Below are positions 6,376 to 14,188 of a stretch of 20,665 nt of DNA, in pieces. The notes beneath the pieces are model-generated. The model saw only the letters and a list, made by a program, of their open reading frames with translations, was not told the DNA's origin and made no database searches. How positions within the stretch are numbered: the stretch's first letter is position 1; each line of letters begins with the position of its first letter. A program made the translations under genes and the position numbers. This DNA is from JAVBNC01 sp031551765. Lineage in GTDB: Bacteria; Desulfobacterota; Desulfovibrionia; Desulfovibrionales; Desulfovibrionaceae. Location of the stretch: positions 1 through 20,665 of the forward strand of contig JAVBNC010000014.1 in NCBI GenBank assembly GCA_031551765.1, given 5' to 3'.

Positions 6376-7410
6376 ATGAAGATCGGCATTCTTGAAGGCA
6401 ACGGCATTGGCCCTGAAATCGTGGCCGCCACCAAAATGACTATTGAGGCCACCGGCCTTCCCGTGGAGTGGGTGGACATCCCTTGCGGCGACGTGGCTTT
6501 TGCCAAGTACGGCCACCCGCTGCCGCCGGAAGTGGTGGGCATGCTGCGCGACGTCAAATATTCCATCAAGGGTCCCATGGAAGTGCTGAAAACCAAGGGC
6601 CGCGTCACCTGCAAGCTGGAAGACGGCCGGGAAGAAACCTACCCTTCCATCAACAACGCTTTCCGCCGCCGCCTGAAACTGTACGCCAGCCCGCGCCAGG
6701 CCAGGAGCATTCCCGGCTTTTCCAAGTTCCAGAACGTGGACATCGTGGTTATCCGCGAACTGACGGAAGACGTGTACATCGGCTGGGAACAGATCAAGGA
6801 CGACGAATTCGCCCAGGCCATCAAGCTCTGCACCAGAGCGGCCGTTGAGCGCATCAGCCATTACGCTTTCAAGTTCGCCCGCGAAAACGGCCGCAAGAAA
6901 GTAAGCTGCGTCCACAAAGCAAACGCAATCAGCATTACGGACGGCCTGTTCCTTAAAGTGTTCCGCGAAGTGGCCAAGCAGTACCCGGACATCCAGTCCG
7001 ACGACTACATGGTGGACGCCACGGCCTTCTACTTGGCCTGCAAGCCCCAGATGTTCGACGTCATCGTCACTTCCAACCAGTACGGCGACATTCTCTCCGA
7101 CCTTATCGGCGGCGTCGCGGGCAGCCTTGGCCTTGCGCCCGGCGGCAACCTCAGCGACGACATCTTCATTGCGGAAGCCTCCCACGGTTCCGCCCCGGAC
7201 ATCGCGGGCAAGGGCATTGCCAACCCGGTGGCCCTGCTGCTTTCCGGCGCCTTCATGTTGCGCTTTGCAGGCCTGCAAAAAGAAGCTAAAAGAATTGAGG
7301 ACGCTACGTACAGCGTTCTGGGAGAAGGCAAGTTCATGACCCCGGACATGGGCGGCAAGGCCAGCACCCTGGAACTGACCAACGCCATTGTGCAGCGCAT
7401 CAAGGGATAG
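6376..7410 (+). CDS. Isocitrate/isopropylmalate dehydrogenase family protein, NAD-type
   Basis: The product is 344 residues, the length of short NAD-dependent isocitrate and 3-isopropylmalate dehydrogenases, which oxidise and decarboxylate a malate-type 2-hydroxyacid. Family residues are catalytic Tyr134 in RELTEDVYIG, Lys181 in VHKAN, metal-binding Asp215 (MVDATAFYL) and Asp238/Asp242 in SNQYGDILSD. The cofactor loop HGSAPDIAGKG (270-280) has Asp275 where NAD-specific members carry an acidic residue. The substrate loop is a hybrid: RELT resembles LeuB (RELTGG) while the following ED resembles isocitrate dehydrogenase (RENSED). The start has CCGGAG 8 bases upstream. Citrate-cycle isocitrate dehydrogenase is the likeliest annotation, but a different 3-substituted malate cannot be excluded. 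The amidohydrolase follows after 56 bases and is probably co-transcribed. Confidence 0.85.
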   Translation: MKIGILEGNGIGPEIVAATKMTIEATGLPVEWVDIPCGDVAFAKYGHPLPPEVVGMLRDVKYSIKGPMEVLKTKGRVTCKLEDGREETYPSINNAFRRRLKLYASPRQARSIPGFSKFQNVDIVVIRELTEDVYIGWEQIKDDEFAQAIKLCTRAAVERISHYAFKFARENGRKKVSCVHKANAISITDGLFLKVFREVAKQYPDIQSDDYMVDATAFYLACKPQMFDVIVTSNQYGDILSDLIGGVAGSLGLAPGGNLSDDIFIAEASHGSAPDIAGKGIANPVALLLSGAFMLRFAGLQKEAKRIEDATYSVLGEGKFMTPDMGGKASTLELTNAIVQRIKG

Positions 7411-7466
7411 GTCGGGATACTTGAGGATACGAAGCCGCCGCCCGGTAAACCAAATGAGGAGGAACG

Positions 7467-8405
7467 GTGAACCTTTCGTCTTTTTGCGGCTTTGCCGCGC
7501 GCGGCTTCGTATCCATGGCCCTGCTGGGCCTGTTGAGCGGTTTTATGACGGCGGCGCCTGCTCACGCGGCAACGGAAAAGGCCAAAAAAACGGCCCCGCG
7601 CTATGTGGACACCCATGCCCACATTTTTGAGCGCGGCCTGCCCCTGGCGGCCAAAGTCCGCTACGTGCCGGACTACGACGCCAAGATCGACGCCTTTCTC
7701 AAGCATCTGGACGACAACGGCATGGCCGTGGGCGTGCTGGTGCAGCCCAGTTTCCTGGGCACGCACAACGAGTACCTGCTGAACGCCCTGCGCCAGTATC
7801 CCAATCGGCTGCGCGGCGTGGTGGTGGTGGACCCGACCATCAGTTTCAGCGAGCTGGAAGCCATGAACAAGCTCGGCGTGGTGGGCCTGCGCCTGAACCT
7901 GATCGGCCTGCCCCTGCCGGATTTCACTTCCGGTCCCTGGCCCAAACTGCTGGCTCAGCTCAAAAAGATGAACTGGCACGTGGAACTGCACCGCGAAGCC
8001 AAGGATCTGCCCGCGCTGATGGAACCCCTGCTCAAAGCCAAGGTGCGCATTGTGGTGGACCACTTCGGCCGCCCGGACGCCAAAGACCCTCTGAACGACC
8101 CGGGGTTCAAGTACCTGGTCAGCAAGGGCAAGACCGGCCTGGTGTGGGTTAAGGTTTCCGGTTACTACCGCAACGGCACTCTGGAAAGCGGCGACGCTTT
8201 CGGCGCGGAAGGCATCAAGCTGCTGCTCAAAAGCTACGGCCCAAAGCGCCTGCTCTGGGGCAGCGACTGGCCGCACACCGGCTTTGAAAAGAAGATCACC
8301 TACGAAATGCCCCTGCGCGTCTTCGAACGCTGGGTGCCCGACAAAAAAACCCGTGACATCATCCTGGGCGTCGCGCCTTGGGAACTGTTCCCCCAAAAAA
8401 AATAA
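7467..8405 (+). CDS. Exported amidohydrolase, 2-pyrone-4,6-dicarboxylate lactonase (LigI)-like
   Basis: The product is 312 residues with a TIM-barrel metal-hydrolase fold. The N-terminus is a Sec signal (hydrophobic residues about 14-31, cleavage near AHA34), so it should act in the periplasm, unusual for LigI-type lactonases, which are cytoplasmic. Active-site features are DTHAHIF (His50, His52), the GLRLN segment (140-144), WHVELH (His171, His175), VVDHFGRPD (His199) and WGSDWPHT (Asp267). These match cog3618-type amidohydrolases that open lactone rings. The start is GTG at 7467 with AGGAGG at 7457-7462; the first internal Met (residue 17) would cut the signal peptide. It is the last gene before the terminator at 8416-8466. 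The substrate is unknown; its neighbours suggest organic or sugar acids. Confidence 0.82.
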   Translation: MNLSSFCGFAARGFVSMALLGLLSGFMTAAPAHAATEKAKKTAPRYVDTHAHIFERGLPLAAKVRYVPDYDAKIDAFLKHLDDNGMAVGVLVQPSFLGTHNEYLLNALRQYPNRLRGVVVVDPTISFSELEAMNKLGVVGLRLNLIGLPLPDFTSGPWPKLLAQLKKMNWHVELHREAKDLPALMEPLLKAKVRIVVDHFGRPDAKDPLNDPGFKYLVSKGKTGLVWVKVSGYYRNGTLESGDAFGAEGIKLLLKSYGPKRLLWGSDWPHTGFEKKITYEMPLRVFERWVPDKKTRDIILGVAPWELFPQKK

Positions 8406-8415
8406 CCGACGAGCG

Positions 8416-8466
8416 CCCTCATAAAGAAACGGCCCGCCATAAAAGCGGGCCGTTTCTTTATGAGGG
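8416..8466 (+). terminator. Strong hairpin terminator after the amidohydrolase gene
   Basis: A perfect 22-bp stem (8416-8437 with 8445-8466) has a 7-base loop CATAAAA. The inner stem is GC-rich (GGCCCGC/GCGGGCC) and is followed within the stem by TTTCTTTA, so it can act as an intrinsic terminator ending the 6376-8405 transcript. Confidence 0.8.
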
Positions 8467-8480
8467 AATGCCCCCGGCGG

Positions 8481-8612
8481 CCAAGGGAAGGGGAAAACCC
8501 CTTTTGAGAAAAAAGGGTTTTCCCCTTCCCTTGGATCCCATCCCCTTTCCCTAAAAACTTTGACAGGGTAATAGGAGGTTGTCTCTTTGATGGCGCGGCC
8601 CCGTACAATTAC
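8481..8612 (+). repeat. Module A repeat, copy 3
   Basis: The long hairpin 8481-8534 (24 bp with a single-base bulge) is followed by AAAAACTTTGACAGGG (8553-8568), then CTCTTTGATG and CCCCGTACAATTA. The second hairpin is degenerate here, only one arm being clear. It leads directly into module B copy 5, the same order as at 28-425. Confidence 0.8.
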
Positions 8613-8623
8613 TGACGTTGCCT

Positions 8624-8946
8624 CTTTTCACTTATCAAATCAGCACGCGCCAGTCTGTGAGCGCCGTGGCGCGACAATTTCGCAGGACAGCGGAATTGCC
8701 CGCCGGGGGTCCTACCCGGCGCCCCGAAGGGGTGAGGGCCAGGACGGCCCGAATCAACAGAACGGCAGATACGCACCCTTTTCGTAGTCACCCTGAAAGG
8801 GATCCTGGGGCGCCGGCCCTTGGCGGGTGCAGGGATCTCGCAACCGCAGGAAGCGGTTGCGCACGGAGCGCAGCGACGCCCGAAGGGGGCGGCACAGGAC
8901 GTGCCGCATCGAGCCCTGCTCTCACTCTTGGATGGCTTCGACAATT
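8624..8946 (+). repeat. Module B repeat, copy 5, with an insertion in a hairpin loop
   Basis: It aligns with copy 1 (171-425) over its whole length. The difference is that the GCAGGG...GCCCTGC hairpin, which has a 3-base loop in copy 1, here encloses about 78 extra bases (8835-8912). The insert itself holds two small hairpins, CAACCGCAGGAAGCGGTTG and CGGCACAGGACGTGCCG. The repeat ends 15 bases before the promoter of the ArsR-family gene. Confidence 0.8.
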
Positions 8947-8960
8947 CAGATTGAATCAAC

Positions 8961-8996
8961 TTGACACATAAAAACTAAAAAACTAGTCATATAGTT
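8961..8996 (+). promoter_or_regulatory. Promoter and possible operator of the ArsR-family gene
   Basis: TTGACA (8961-8966) is followed after 17 bases by TAGTCA (8984-8989), which would place the transcription start at or next to the ATG at 8997. The inverted repeat AACTA-N6-TAGTT (8981-8996) overlaps the -10 region and touches the start codon. This is the position expected for an autorepressor's operator, but binding is inferred only. Confidence 0.5.
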
Positions 8997-9347
8997 ATGA
9001 GAACAACCTATCTTCACACTCTGCCGGAACACTGGCAACCTGTGGCCGCCGTGTTCGCGGCTCTGGGCGACGAAACCCGGCAACGCATTCTGTTGCTGTT
9101 CGAGCCGGGCGAAGAGCTGTCCATCAAGGATATTGCGGACCTGTTCGCGCATGGGCGCTCCACTATTGTCCATCATTTGGCCGTGCTGGAAAAGGCGGGA
9201 GTTCTCGCCGTGCGGCGCGAGGGGCGGCGGGCGCTTTATTCTGTCCGGCACGGTGTGGTGCTGGATTCCCTGGAAAAACTACGCCAGTTCATTGCGGAAG
9301 ACCTGGACGAAGCCGCGCCGCCTTCCGGCGCAGGGGGCAAGGCATGA
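8997..9347 (+). CDS. ArsR-family winged-helix transcriptional regulator
   Basis: The product is 116 residues. The ArsR-type helix-turn-helix runs from AAVFAALGDETRQRILLLF (about 18-36) through LSIKDIADLFAHGRSTIVHHLAVLEKAGVL to the wing REGRRALYSVR. No Cys pair or CxC metal motif exists, so it is not a classical arsenic or cadmium sensor; an organic or lipid signal is more likely. No Shine-Dalgarno sequence precedes the ATG, and the upstream promoter would start the mRNA almost at the ATG. Its stop overlaps the start of the lipid-repair fusion gene as ATGA (9344-9347), so the two are co-translated. This makes it the probable local regulator of that gene. Confidence 0.9.
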   Translation: MRTTYLHTLPEHWQPVAAVFAALGDETRQRILLLFEPGEELSIKDIADLFAHGRSTIVHHLAVLEKAGVLAVRREGRRALYSVRHGVVLDSLEKLRQFIAEDLDEAAPPSGAGGKA

Positions 9348-12300
9348 ACGCAAACCATCCGGAACGTCTTGCGGAAACAGGGGCGGAAACAGGGGCGGAA
9401 ACACGGGCGGAAGCGCGGCGGGGCGGCACGCTCCTGGGCATGGGCGTTTCCTATGCCATGGGCACCTTCAACGACAACTTTTTCAAGCAGGCCGCCCTGC
9501 TGCTGGCGGCGGCCGCCGGGCTGGAAGCCATTCAGGGCCTGGCCGCCACCCTGTTCGCCCTGCCCTTTGTGCTCTGTTCCGCCTGGGCCGGGTGGCTGGC
9601 GGACCGCCTGCCCAAAAGCCGGGTGGTGGTCTGGTCCAAGGCCCTGGAACTGGCGGCCATGCTCCTGGGCGTCTGGACCCTGGCGGCCTTGAGCTGGACG
9701 GGCATGCTGGCCGTGGTCTTTCTCATGGGCCTGCAGTCCGCGTTTTTCAGCCCGGCCCTGAACGGGGCCATTCCGGAGCAGTTCCCGGAGCGGGAAGTGC
9801 CTGGGGTCAATGCGCTGCTCAAGCTGGCCACCACGCTGACCATTCTGCTGGGCATCGCGGCTGGCGGCCTGGTGCTGGATATCCCGGACCTGCCCCTGTT
9901 CGCGGCTGTCACGTCCTCCGGCATGCACGGCCTGGGCAGAACAGCTGTGGGCGGCCTGGCCGTGCTGGTTTCCATTGTGGGCTTGGCGGCGGCGTTCGCC
10001 ATCCGCAAAAGCCCGGCCCCGGCTGGGGAAGCGGCACCCTTCCCCCTGTTCGGCCCGCTGGACTCCCTACGCCACGCCCGGGCCTGCCGCGGCCAAGATC
10101 CGCAACTCTTCCTGGTGCTGATGGGGGAAGCCTTCTTTTACGGTTTTTCCTCTTTCGCCCTGTTGTGCATCAACAATTTGGGCGTGCGGCAGCTGGGATT
10201 CTCCCTGACCCTGACCAGCCTGCTCTCCGTGGCGCTGATGGTGGGCATTTGCGCGGGCTCGCTCCTGGCCGGGCGGCACGAAGCCGCAAGCTGGCGGCGT
10301 TTCATGCTGCCCGCCTGCTGCGGCATGGGCCTGGGTCTGCTCTGCTCCGCCCTGGCCCCGTTGCTGGCGGCCCCGCTGCAACTGCCGTATCTGCTGCTGG
10401 CCTTTACCGCTGCCGGCCTAGCGGGGGGCCTGTACCTCATTCCGCTGGTCAGCTTCGTCCAGGTACGGCCCGGCGCCGAGGAAAAAGGCAAAGTCCTGGG
10501 TATCTCCAATTTCGCCAGTTTCAGCGCCATTATCCTTACCGGGCTGGCCTTCAGCGCGCTGGGCACGATTTCCCCGGCCCTGTTGCTGGCCGGAAGCGGG
10601 CTGGTTGCGCTGCTCTTCGCAAGTTGGGCCAAGGTCCGCCTGGCGACGGCCCTTCCCGGTTCCAGCCGCTTCAGCGTCCTCGGCCTTGCGCTGCGCTGCC
10701 TGCTTGGGCTGCGCTACAGAATTACCGCAACTGGTCTTGCGGATATCAGCGGTCCCGGCCCCACCCTGTTCCTGCCCAACCACCCGGCGCTCATCGACCC
10801 GGTCATGGTCTACGCCCTGCTGGCGGGCCATGCCCCGCGTCCCCTGTCCGACGAACGCCAGTTGCGCGGCCCCCTTGGCCGCCTGATCGCAAAAATTTTG
10901 CGGGCCATCCTGATCCCCGACATTCTCAAGGAGGGGGCCGCCGCTCGCAGCGGGGTGCGGGCGGGCCTCAAGGCCGTGGCGGATGCCCTGCGCGCCGGGG
11001 ACAACGTGCTGCTGTACCCGGCGGGCAAAGTCTACCGTTCCGGCCGGGAAAGCCTGGGCGGCGCTTCCGCAACAGCGCAACTGCTGCGGGAACTGCCCGG
11101 CCTGCGCGTGGTGCTGGTGCGCACCACGGGGTTGTGGGGCAGTTCCTTCAGCTACGGCGCCACGGGCAAAGCTCCGGACTTCGGCCGGACTTTGGGCCGG
11201 GGATTCGCGGCCGTATGCGCCAACCTGCTGTTCTTTACGCCCCGCCGCGAGGTGACGGTGGAATTCGTGGAAGCCCCGGCGGACCTGCCCCGCGATGGCG
11301 ACAAGCGCACCCTGAATGCCTGGCTGGAGCGCTTCTACAATGAAACCGCGCCTCCGCCCCTGGCCGTGCCCCGCTTTTTCTGGCAGGTCGGCGGCCCCAC
11401 CGTGCTGCCGGACCCGCTGACCGCAAGCAGCGGCCACAGAAACGCCCGCGTTGCCGAAGACTTGCGCAAATCCGTTTACGCCGCGCTGCGCAAGGCCGCC
11501 AAGCTGCCTGAAGACCACCCGCTGCACGACGCCATGACCTTGAGCGGCGACCTGAGCCTGGACAGCCTGGCCCTGATGGAACTGGCCCTGGACCTGGAAG
11601 CGGCCCACGGAAAAAGCGTGCCCGGCCTGGAAAAGCTGCATACCGTGGAAGATTGCCTGCTGGCCGCCGCCGGTCTGCTGGAGGACGAGCACCAGCCCGA
11701 ACCCGCGCCGCAAGCCTGGTTCAAGACCGCTCCAGCACGCGAACTGGCCGTTCCAAAAGGCGCAAGCAATATTGCGGAAGCCTTCTTTCTTCAAGCGCGC
11801 CAGGCTCCGGACCAGCCCCTGCTGGCGGACCGCGCCAGCCTGCGCACCCGGCGGGAACTGCTCATGGGCGCGCTGATCCTGGCCCGGCGTTTCCGTTTCC
11901 TGCCGGGGGAACGCCTGGGCGTCATGCTGCCCGCGACTCCGGCTGCGGCCGCGGCCTGGCTGGCCGTTCTGCTGGCGGGCAAAACTCCCGTGTTCTGCAA
12001 CTGGACCGTGGGAGAAGCCAACCTGCGCCACTGTCTGGCCGTCAGCGGCATAACCCATATCCTCAGCGCGGGCCCGCTGCTGGACAGGCTGGAAGGCCAG
12101 GGCCTGCCCCTTGCCGCCCTGCCCGTCACCTGGCTGCGCCTGGACGAACTGGCCGCTTCGCTTTCCATCTGGGAAAAGCTGCGCGGCCTGCTGGCGGCCC
12201 GCTTTCCGCGCCTGTTGCGCAACTATCCCGTGCCGGAAGTGGCGGCCGTGCTCTTCACGTCCGGCTCTGAAACGCGGCCCAAGGCCGTGCCCCTTACCCA

Positions 12301-13306
12301 TGCCAACCTGCTGACCAACGCCCGGGACATTGTCAGGGTGCTCGCTATCTCGCAGGAAGACAGCATCCTGGCCATGCTGCCGCCCTTCCATTCCTTCGGG
12401 CTCATGGTGGGGCTGGTGCTGCCGCTGGCGCTCGGCATACGGGCCGCCTTTCATCCCAACCCCACGGAACCCGGTCCCCTGGCCGCGCTGATACGGGATT
12501 TCAAGCTCACGCTCGCGGCCGCGCCGCCCACTTTTCTGGAAGCCCTGCTGGAACGCGCCCGGGGCACCACGGATCTGGCCCCCCTGCGCTACGCCTTTGC
12601 CGGGGCGGAAAAATGTCCGGACCACGTCTACCGCGCTTTTGCCGCGCAGTGCCCCCAGGCTGCTTTATGTGAAGGCTACGGCATTACGGAATGTTCCCCC
12701 GTGGTTTCCGTGAACCGGCCGGACGCCGTGCTGGCGGGCAGCATAGGCCATGTGCTGCCTTCCGTAACGGCGGTTGTGGTTCGCGAGGAGGAGGGAGCCA
12801 TTTTGGGCCGGGCGCAAACGGACGAAACAGGCATGCTGCTGTTGCGCGGCCCCAGCATTTTCCATGGCTATCTGGGGGATGCGCCCTCGCCCTTCGTCGA
12901 TTTCGAGGGCCAAAGCTGGTACCGCAGCGGCGACCTGGTGAGCATGGACGCCACAGGCCGCCTCGTTTTCCGGGGCAGGCTCAAACGTTTCGTGAAGCTG
13001 GGCGGGGAAATGATTTCGCTCCCGCAGATTGAGAGCGCGCTGCTCGAAGCCTTCAGCGGACGGCCGGGCGCGCCGGAAGAAGGCCCGGCCCTGGCCGTGG
13101 AAGCTTCCCCGGACGAGCTGGGGCCGGAAGTCGTGCTCTTCACCCCCCTGCCCCTGACTCTGGCCGAAACCAACGCGGCCCTGCGGCAGGCGGGACTTTC
13201 GCCGCTTTACGCCGTCAAACGCATCGTCGGGCTTGAGGCCATCCCCCTGCTGGGCAGTGGAAAAACAGACTACCGGGCGTTAAAGGAACGCTTGAAGACG
13301 GAGTGA
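9344..13306 (+). CDS. LplT-PlsC-ACP-Aas fusion: lysophospholipid transporter / acyltransferase / acyl-ACP synthetase
   Basis: This 1320-residue protein has four parts. Residues about 28-440 are an MFS transporter like LplT (TFNDNFFKQAALLL, repeated hydrophobic helices). Residues about 455-660 are a PlsC acyltransferase with NHPALIDP (NHX4D; His480, Asp485) but YPAGK (558-562) in place of the usual FPEG. Residues about 705-780 resemble an acyl carrier protein, with Ser741 in LSLDSLALMEL as phosphopantetheine site. Residues about 800-1320 are an AMP-forming acyl synthetase: FTSGSETRPKAVPLTH (971 on), YGITE (1112-1116), YRSGDL (Asp1197) and catalytic Lys1307 in GSGKTDY. In E. coli, LplT flips lysophosphatidylethanolamine inward and Aas re-acylates it using bound ACP; here all steps share one chain. 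It is translationally coupled to the ArsR-family gene. Confidence 0.9.
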   Translation: MNANHPERLAETGAETGAETRAEARRGGTLLGMGVSYAMGTFNDNFFKQAALLLAAAAGLEAIQGLAATLFALPFVLCSAWAGWLADRLPKSRVVVWSKALELAAMLLGVWTLAALSWTGMLAVVFLMGLQSAFFSPALNGAIPEQFPEREVPGVNALLKLATTLTILLGIAAGGLVLDIPDLPLFAAVTSSGMHGLGRTAVGGLAVLVSIVGLAAAFAIRKSPAPAGEAAPFPLFGPLDSLRHARACRGQDPQLFLVLMGEAFFYGFSSFALLCINNLGVRQLGFSLTLTSLLSVALMVGICAGSLLAGRHEAASWRRFMLPACCGMGLGLLCSALAPLLAAPLQLPYLLLAFTAAGLAGGLYLIPLVSFVQVRPGAEEKGKVLGISNFASFSAIILTGLAFSALGTISPALLLAGSGLVALLFASWAKVRLATALPGSSRFSVLGLALRCLLGLRYRITATGLADISGPGPTLFLPNHPALIDPVMVYALLAGHAPRPLSDERQLRGPLGRLIAKILRAILIPDILKEGAAARSGVRAGLKAVADALRAGDNVLLYPAGKVYRSGRESLGGASATAQLLRELPGLRVVLVRTTGLWGSSFSYGATGKAPDFGRTLGRGFAAVCANLLFFTPRREVTVEFVEAPADLPRDGDKRTLNAWLERFYNETAPPPLAVPRFFWQVGGPTVLPDPLTASSGHRNARVAEDLRKSVYAALRKAAKLPEDHPLHDAMTLSGDLSLDSLALMELALDLEAAHGKSVPGLEKLHTVEDCLLAAAGLLEDEHQPEPAPQAWFKTAPARELAVPKGASNIAEAFFLQARQAPDQPLLADRASLRTRRELLMGALILARRFRFLPGERLGVMLPATPAAAAAWLAVLLAGKTPVFCNWTVGEANLRHCLAVSGITHILSAGPLLDRLEGQGLPLAALPVTWLRLDELAASLSIWEKLRGLLAARFPRLLRNYPVPEVAAVLFTSGSETRPKAVPLTHANLLTNARDIVRVLAISQEDSILAMLPPFHSFGLMVGLVLPLALGIRAAFHPNPTEPGPLAALIRDFKLTLAAAPPTFLEALLERARGTTDLAPLRYAFAGAEKCPDHVYRAFAAQCPQAALCEGYGITECSPVVSVNRPDAVLAGSIGHVLPSVTAVVVREEEGAILGRAQTDETGMLLLRGPSIFHGYLGDAPSPFVDFEGQSWYRSGDLVSMDATGRLVFRGRLKRFVKLGGEMISLPQIESALLEAFSGRPGAPEEGPALAVEASPDELGPEVVLFTPLPLTLAETNAALRQAGLSPLYAVKRIVGLEAIPLLGSGKTDYRALKERLKTE
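9371..9418 (+). repeat. Four tandem 12-base repeats at the start of the fusion gene
   Basis: The unit GCGGAAACAGGG occurs twice exactly and twice with changes, encoding a run of Ala-Glu-Thr-Gly-like residues in the cytoplasmic N-terminus before the first membrane helix. The repeat is in frame, so copy-number change would only alter tail length. Confidence 0.8.
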
Positions 13307-13355
13307 AAAACAGACAGGCGGGACCGGCATAGCCCCGCCCCGCTGAACGCATAGC

Positions 13356-14051
13356 TTAATCCGGTCTGGCATAATCTATGGGATCCAAGGTCCACTTGCT
13401 GGCCGCCGAACGGCCGTGCATCTTCCGCTTGGCAGCCTCATCCGCGGCCGCCAGGAACACGGAGTATATGCCGTTATATCCCGGCAGGTACTCACAGAAA
13501 AGCTGTGCAAGCTCCGGCGCGCCTCTCTTGCGCCAGTCTTTCTGCAGTTCGCCGGCTATGCTGATCCAGCTCACCATCACCGCCCCGGCCTGGTTCAGGC
13601 GCATAAGGGCTGCCTCGCGGGCGGCCGCGCTTGTCGAACCGCAAGCGTCCGTGACCACAAACACTTCATACCCTTCTTCCAGTGCGGACAGTGCCGGAAA
13701 GAGCGCGTGCACTTCCGCCAGAATGCCGGCAATGATCAACTGCCGGCGCCCCAGATCCTTGACCGCCCGGGAAACGCCGTTGCTCTCCCATGCGTTGATT
13801 TCCCCGGAGCGGAGAATGCACGGGGCATCGGGCAGAAGTTCCTTGAGTTCCGGCATAAGGGCGCCGTTGGGCCCCTGCTCCAGGCCGGCAGTAAGCACTA
13901 TGGGAATATTAAATAATTTTGCCGTATTAGCCAATGCCAGGGCCATGTTTCTGCATCCCGCCACTGAGTGCTCATGCACCAGGGAAAGCAGACCCAGTTG
14001 GTAGTCCACAAGCAAGACCGCAGCTGTGTCCGCGGAAAGTCGCTGTGTCAT
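13356..14051 (-). CDS. YcaC-like isochorismatase-family protein lacking the catalytic Cys
   Basis: The product is 231 residues of the cysteine-hydrolase (isochorismatase) fold, close to E. coli YcaC. Matching segments are VLLVDYQLGLLSLV (Asp16), QGPNGALMPEL, ILRSGEINAWE (Arg81, the position of the Arg in YcaC), IIAGILAEVHALFPALSALEEGYEVFVVTDA and QAGAVMVSW. YcaC proteins have EVC where this protein has EVH, so the nucleophilic Cys is replaced by His115; the CAC codon is clear in the sequence. It may be a binding protein or use different chemistry. The start at 14051 follows AAGGAGG by about 9 bases; upstream in-frame sequence is not conserved-looking. It converges with the lipid-repair gene 49 bases away. 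Confidence 0.87.
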   Translation of the reverse strand: MTQRLSADTAAVLLVDYQLGLLSLVHEHSVAGCRNMALALANTAKLFNIPIVLTAGLEQGPNGALMPELKELLPDAPCILRSGEINAWESNGVSRAVKDLGRRQLIIAGILAEVHALFPALSALEEGYEVFVVTDACGSTSAAAREAALMRLNQAGAVMVSWISIAGELQKDWRKRGAPELAQLFCEYLPGYNGIYSVFLAAADEAAKRKMHGRSAASKWTLDPIDYARPD

Positions 14052-14147
14052 GATGGCAGCCTCCTTGTATTCAAAAGGATTGCGGCCGCAAAACGGGCGG
14101 AGGGAGGAAGGGGGAGAGAAAAGTGTGAAAAGGGACAAAAGGTTGCG

Positions 14148-14164
14148 GCTTCTATTAAAGAAGC
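14148..14164 (-). terminator. Small hairpin after ftsX, possible weak terminator
   Basis: AGAAGC/GCTTCT arms of 6 bp with a 5-base loop lie 20 bases beyond the ftsX stop, followed on the minus strand by CGCAACCTTTTG. The stem is short and the T-run poor, so termination would be weak. Confidence 0.3.
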
Positions 14165-14188
14165 TATGACAGCCTTGCCGGGTGTCAA
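14161..14188 (-). promoter_or_regulatory. Possible promoter of the YcaC-like gene overlapping the ftsX stop
   Basis: On the minus strand TTGACA (14183-14188) and TAGCTT (14161-14166) are 16 bases apart, about 110 bases before the YcaC-like start. The -35 box overlaps the ftsX stop codon. The -10 match is moderate. Confidence 0.35.

Noticed and set aside
10418..12625. 735-codon minus-strand frame opposite the fusion gene
   Set aside because: Its Gln/Gly/Arg-rich composition is typical of antisense GC-rich codon bias, and the plus-strand protein has clear catalytic motifs throughout.
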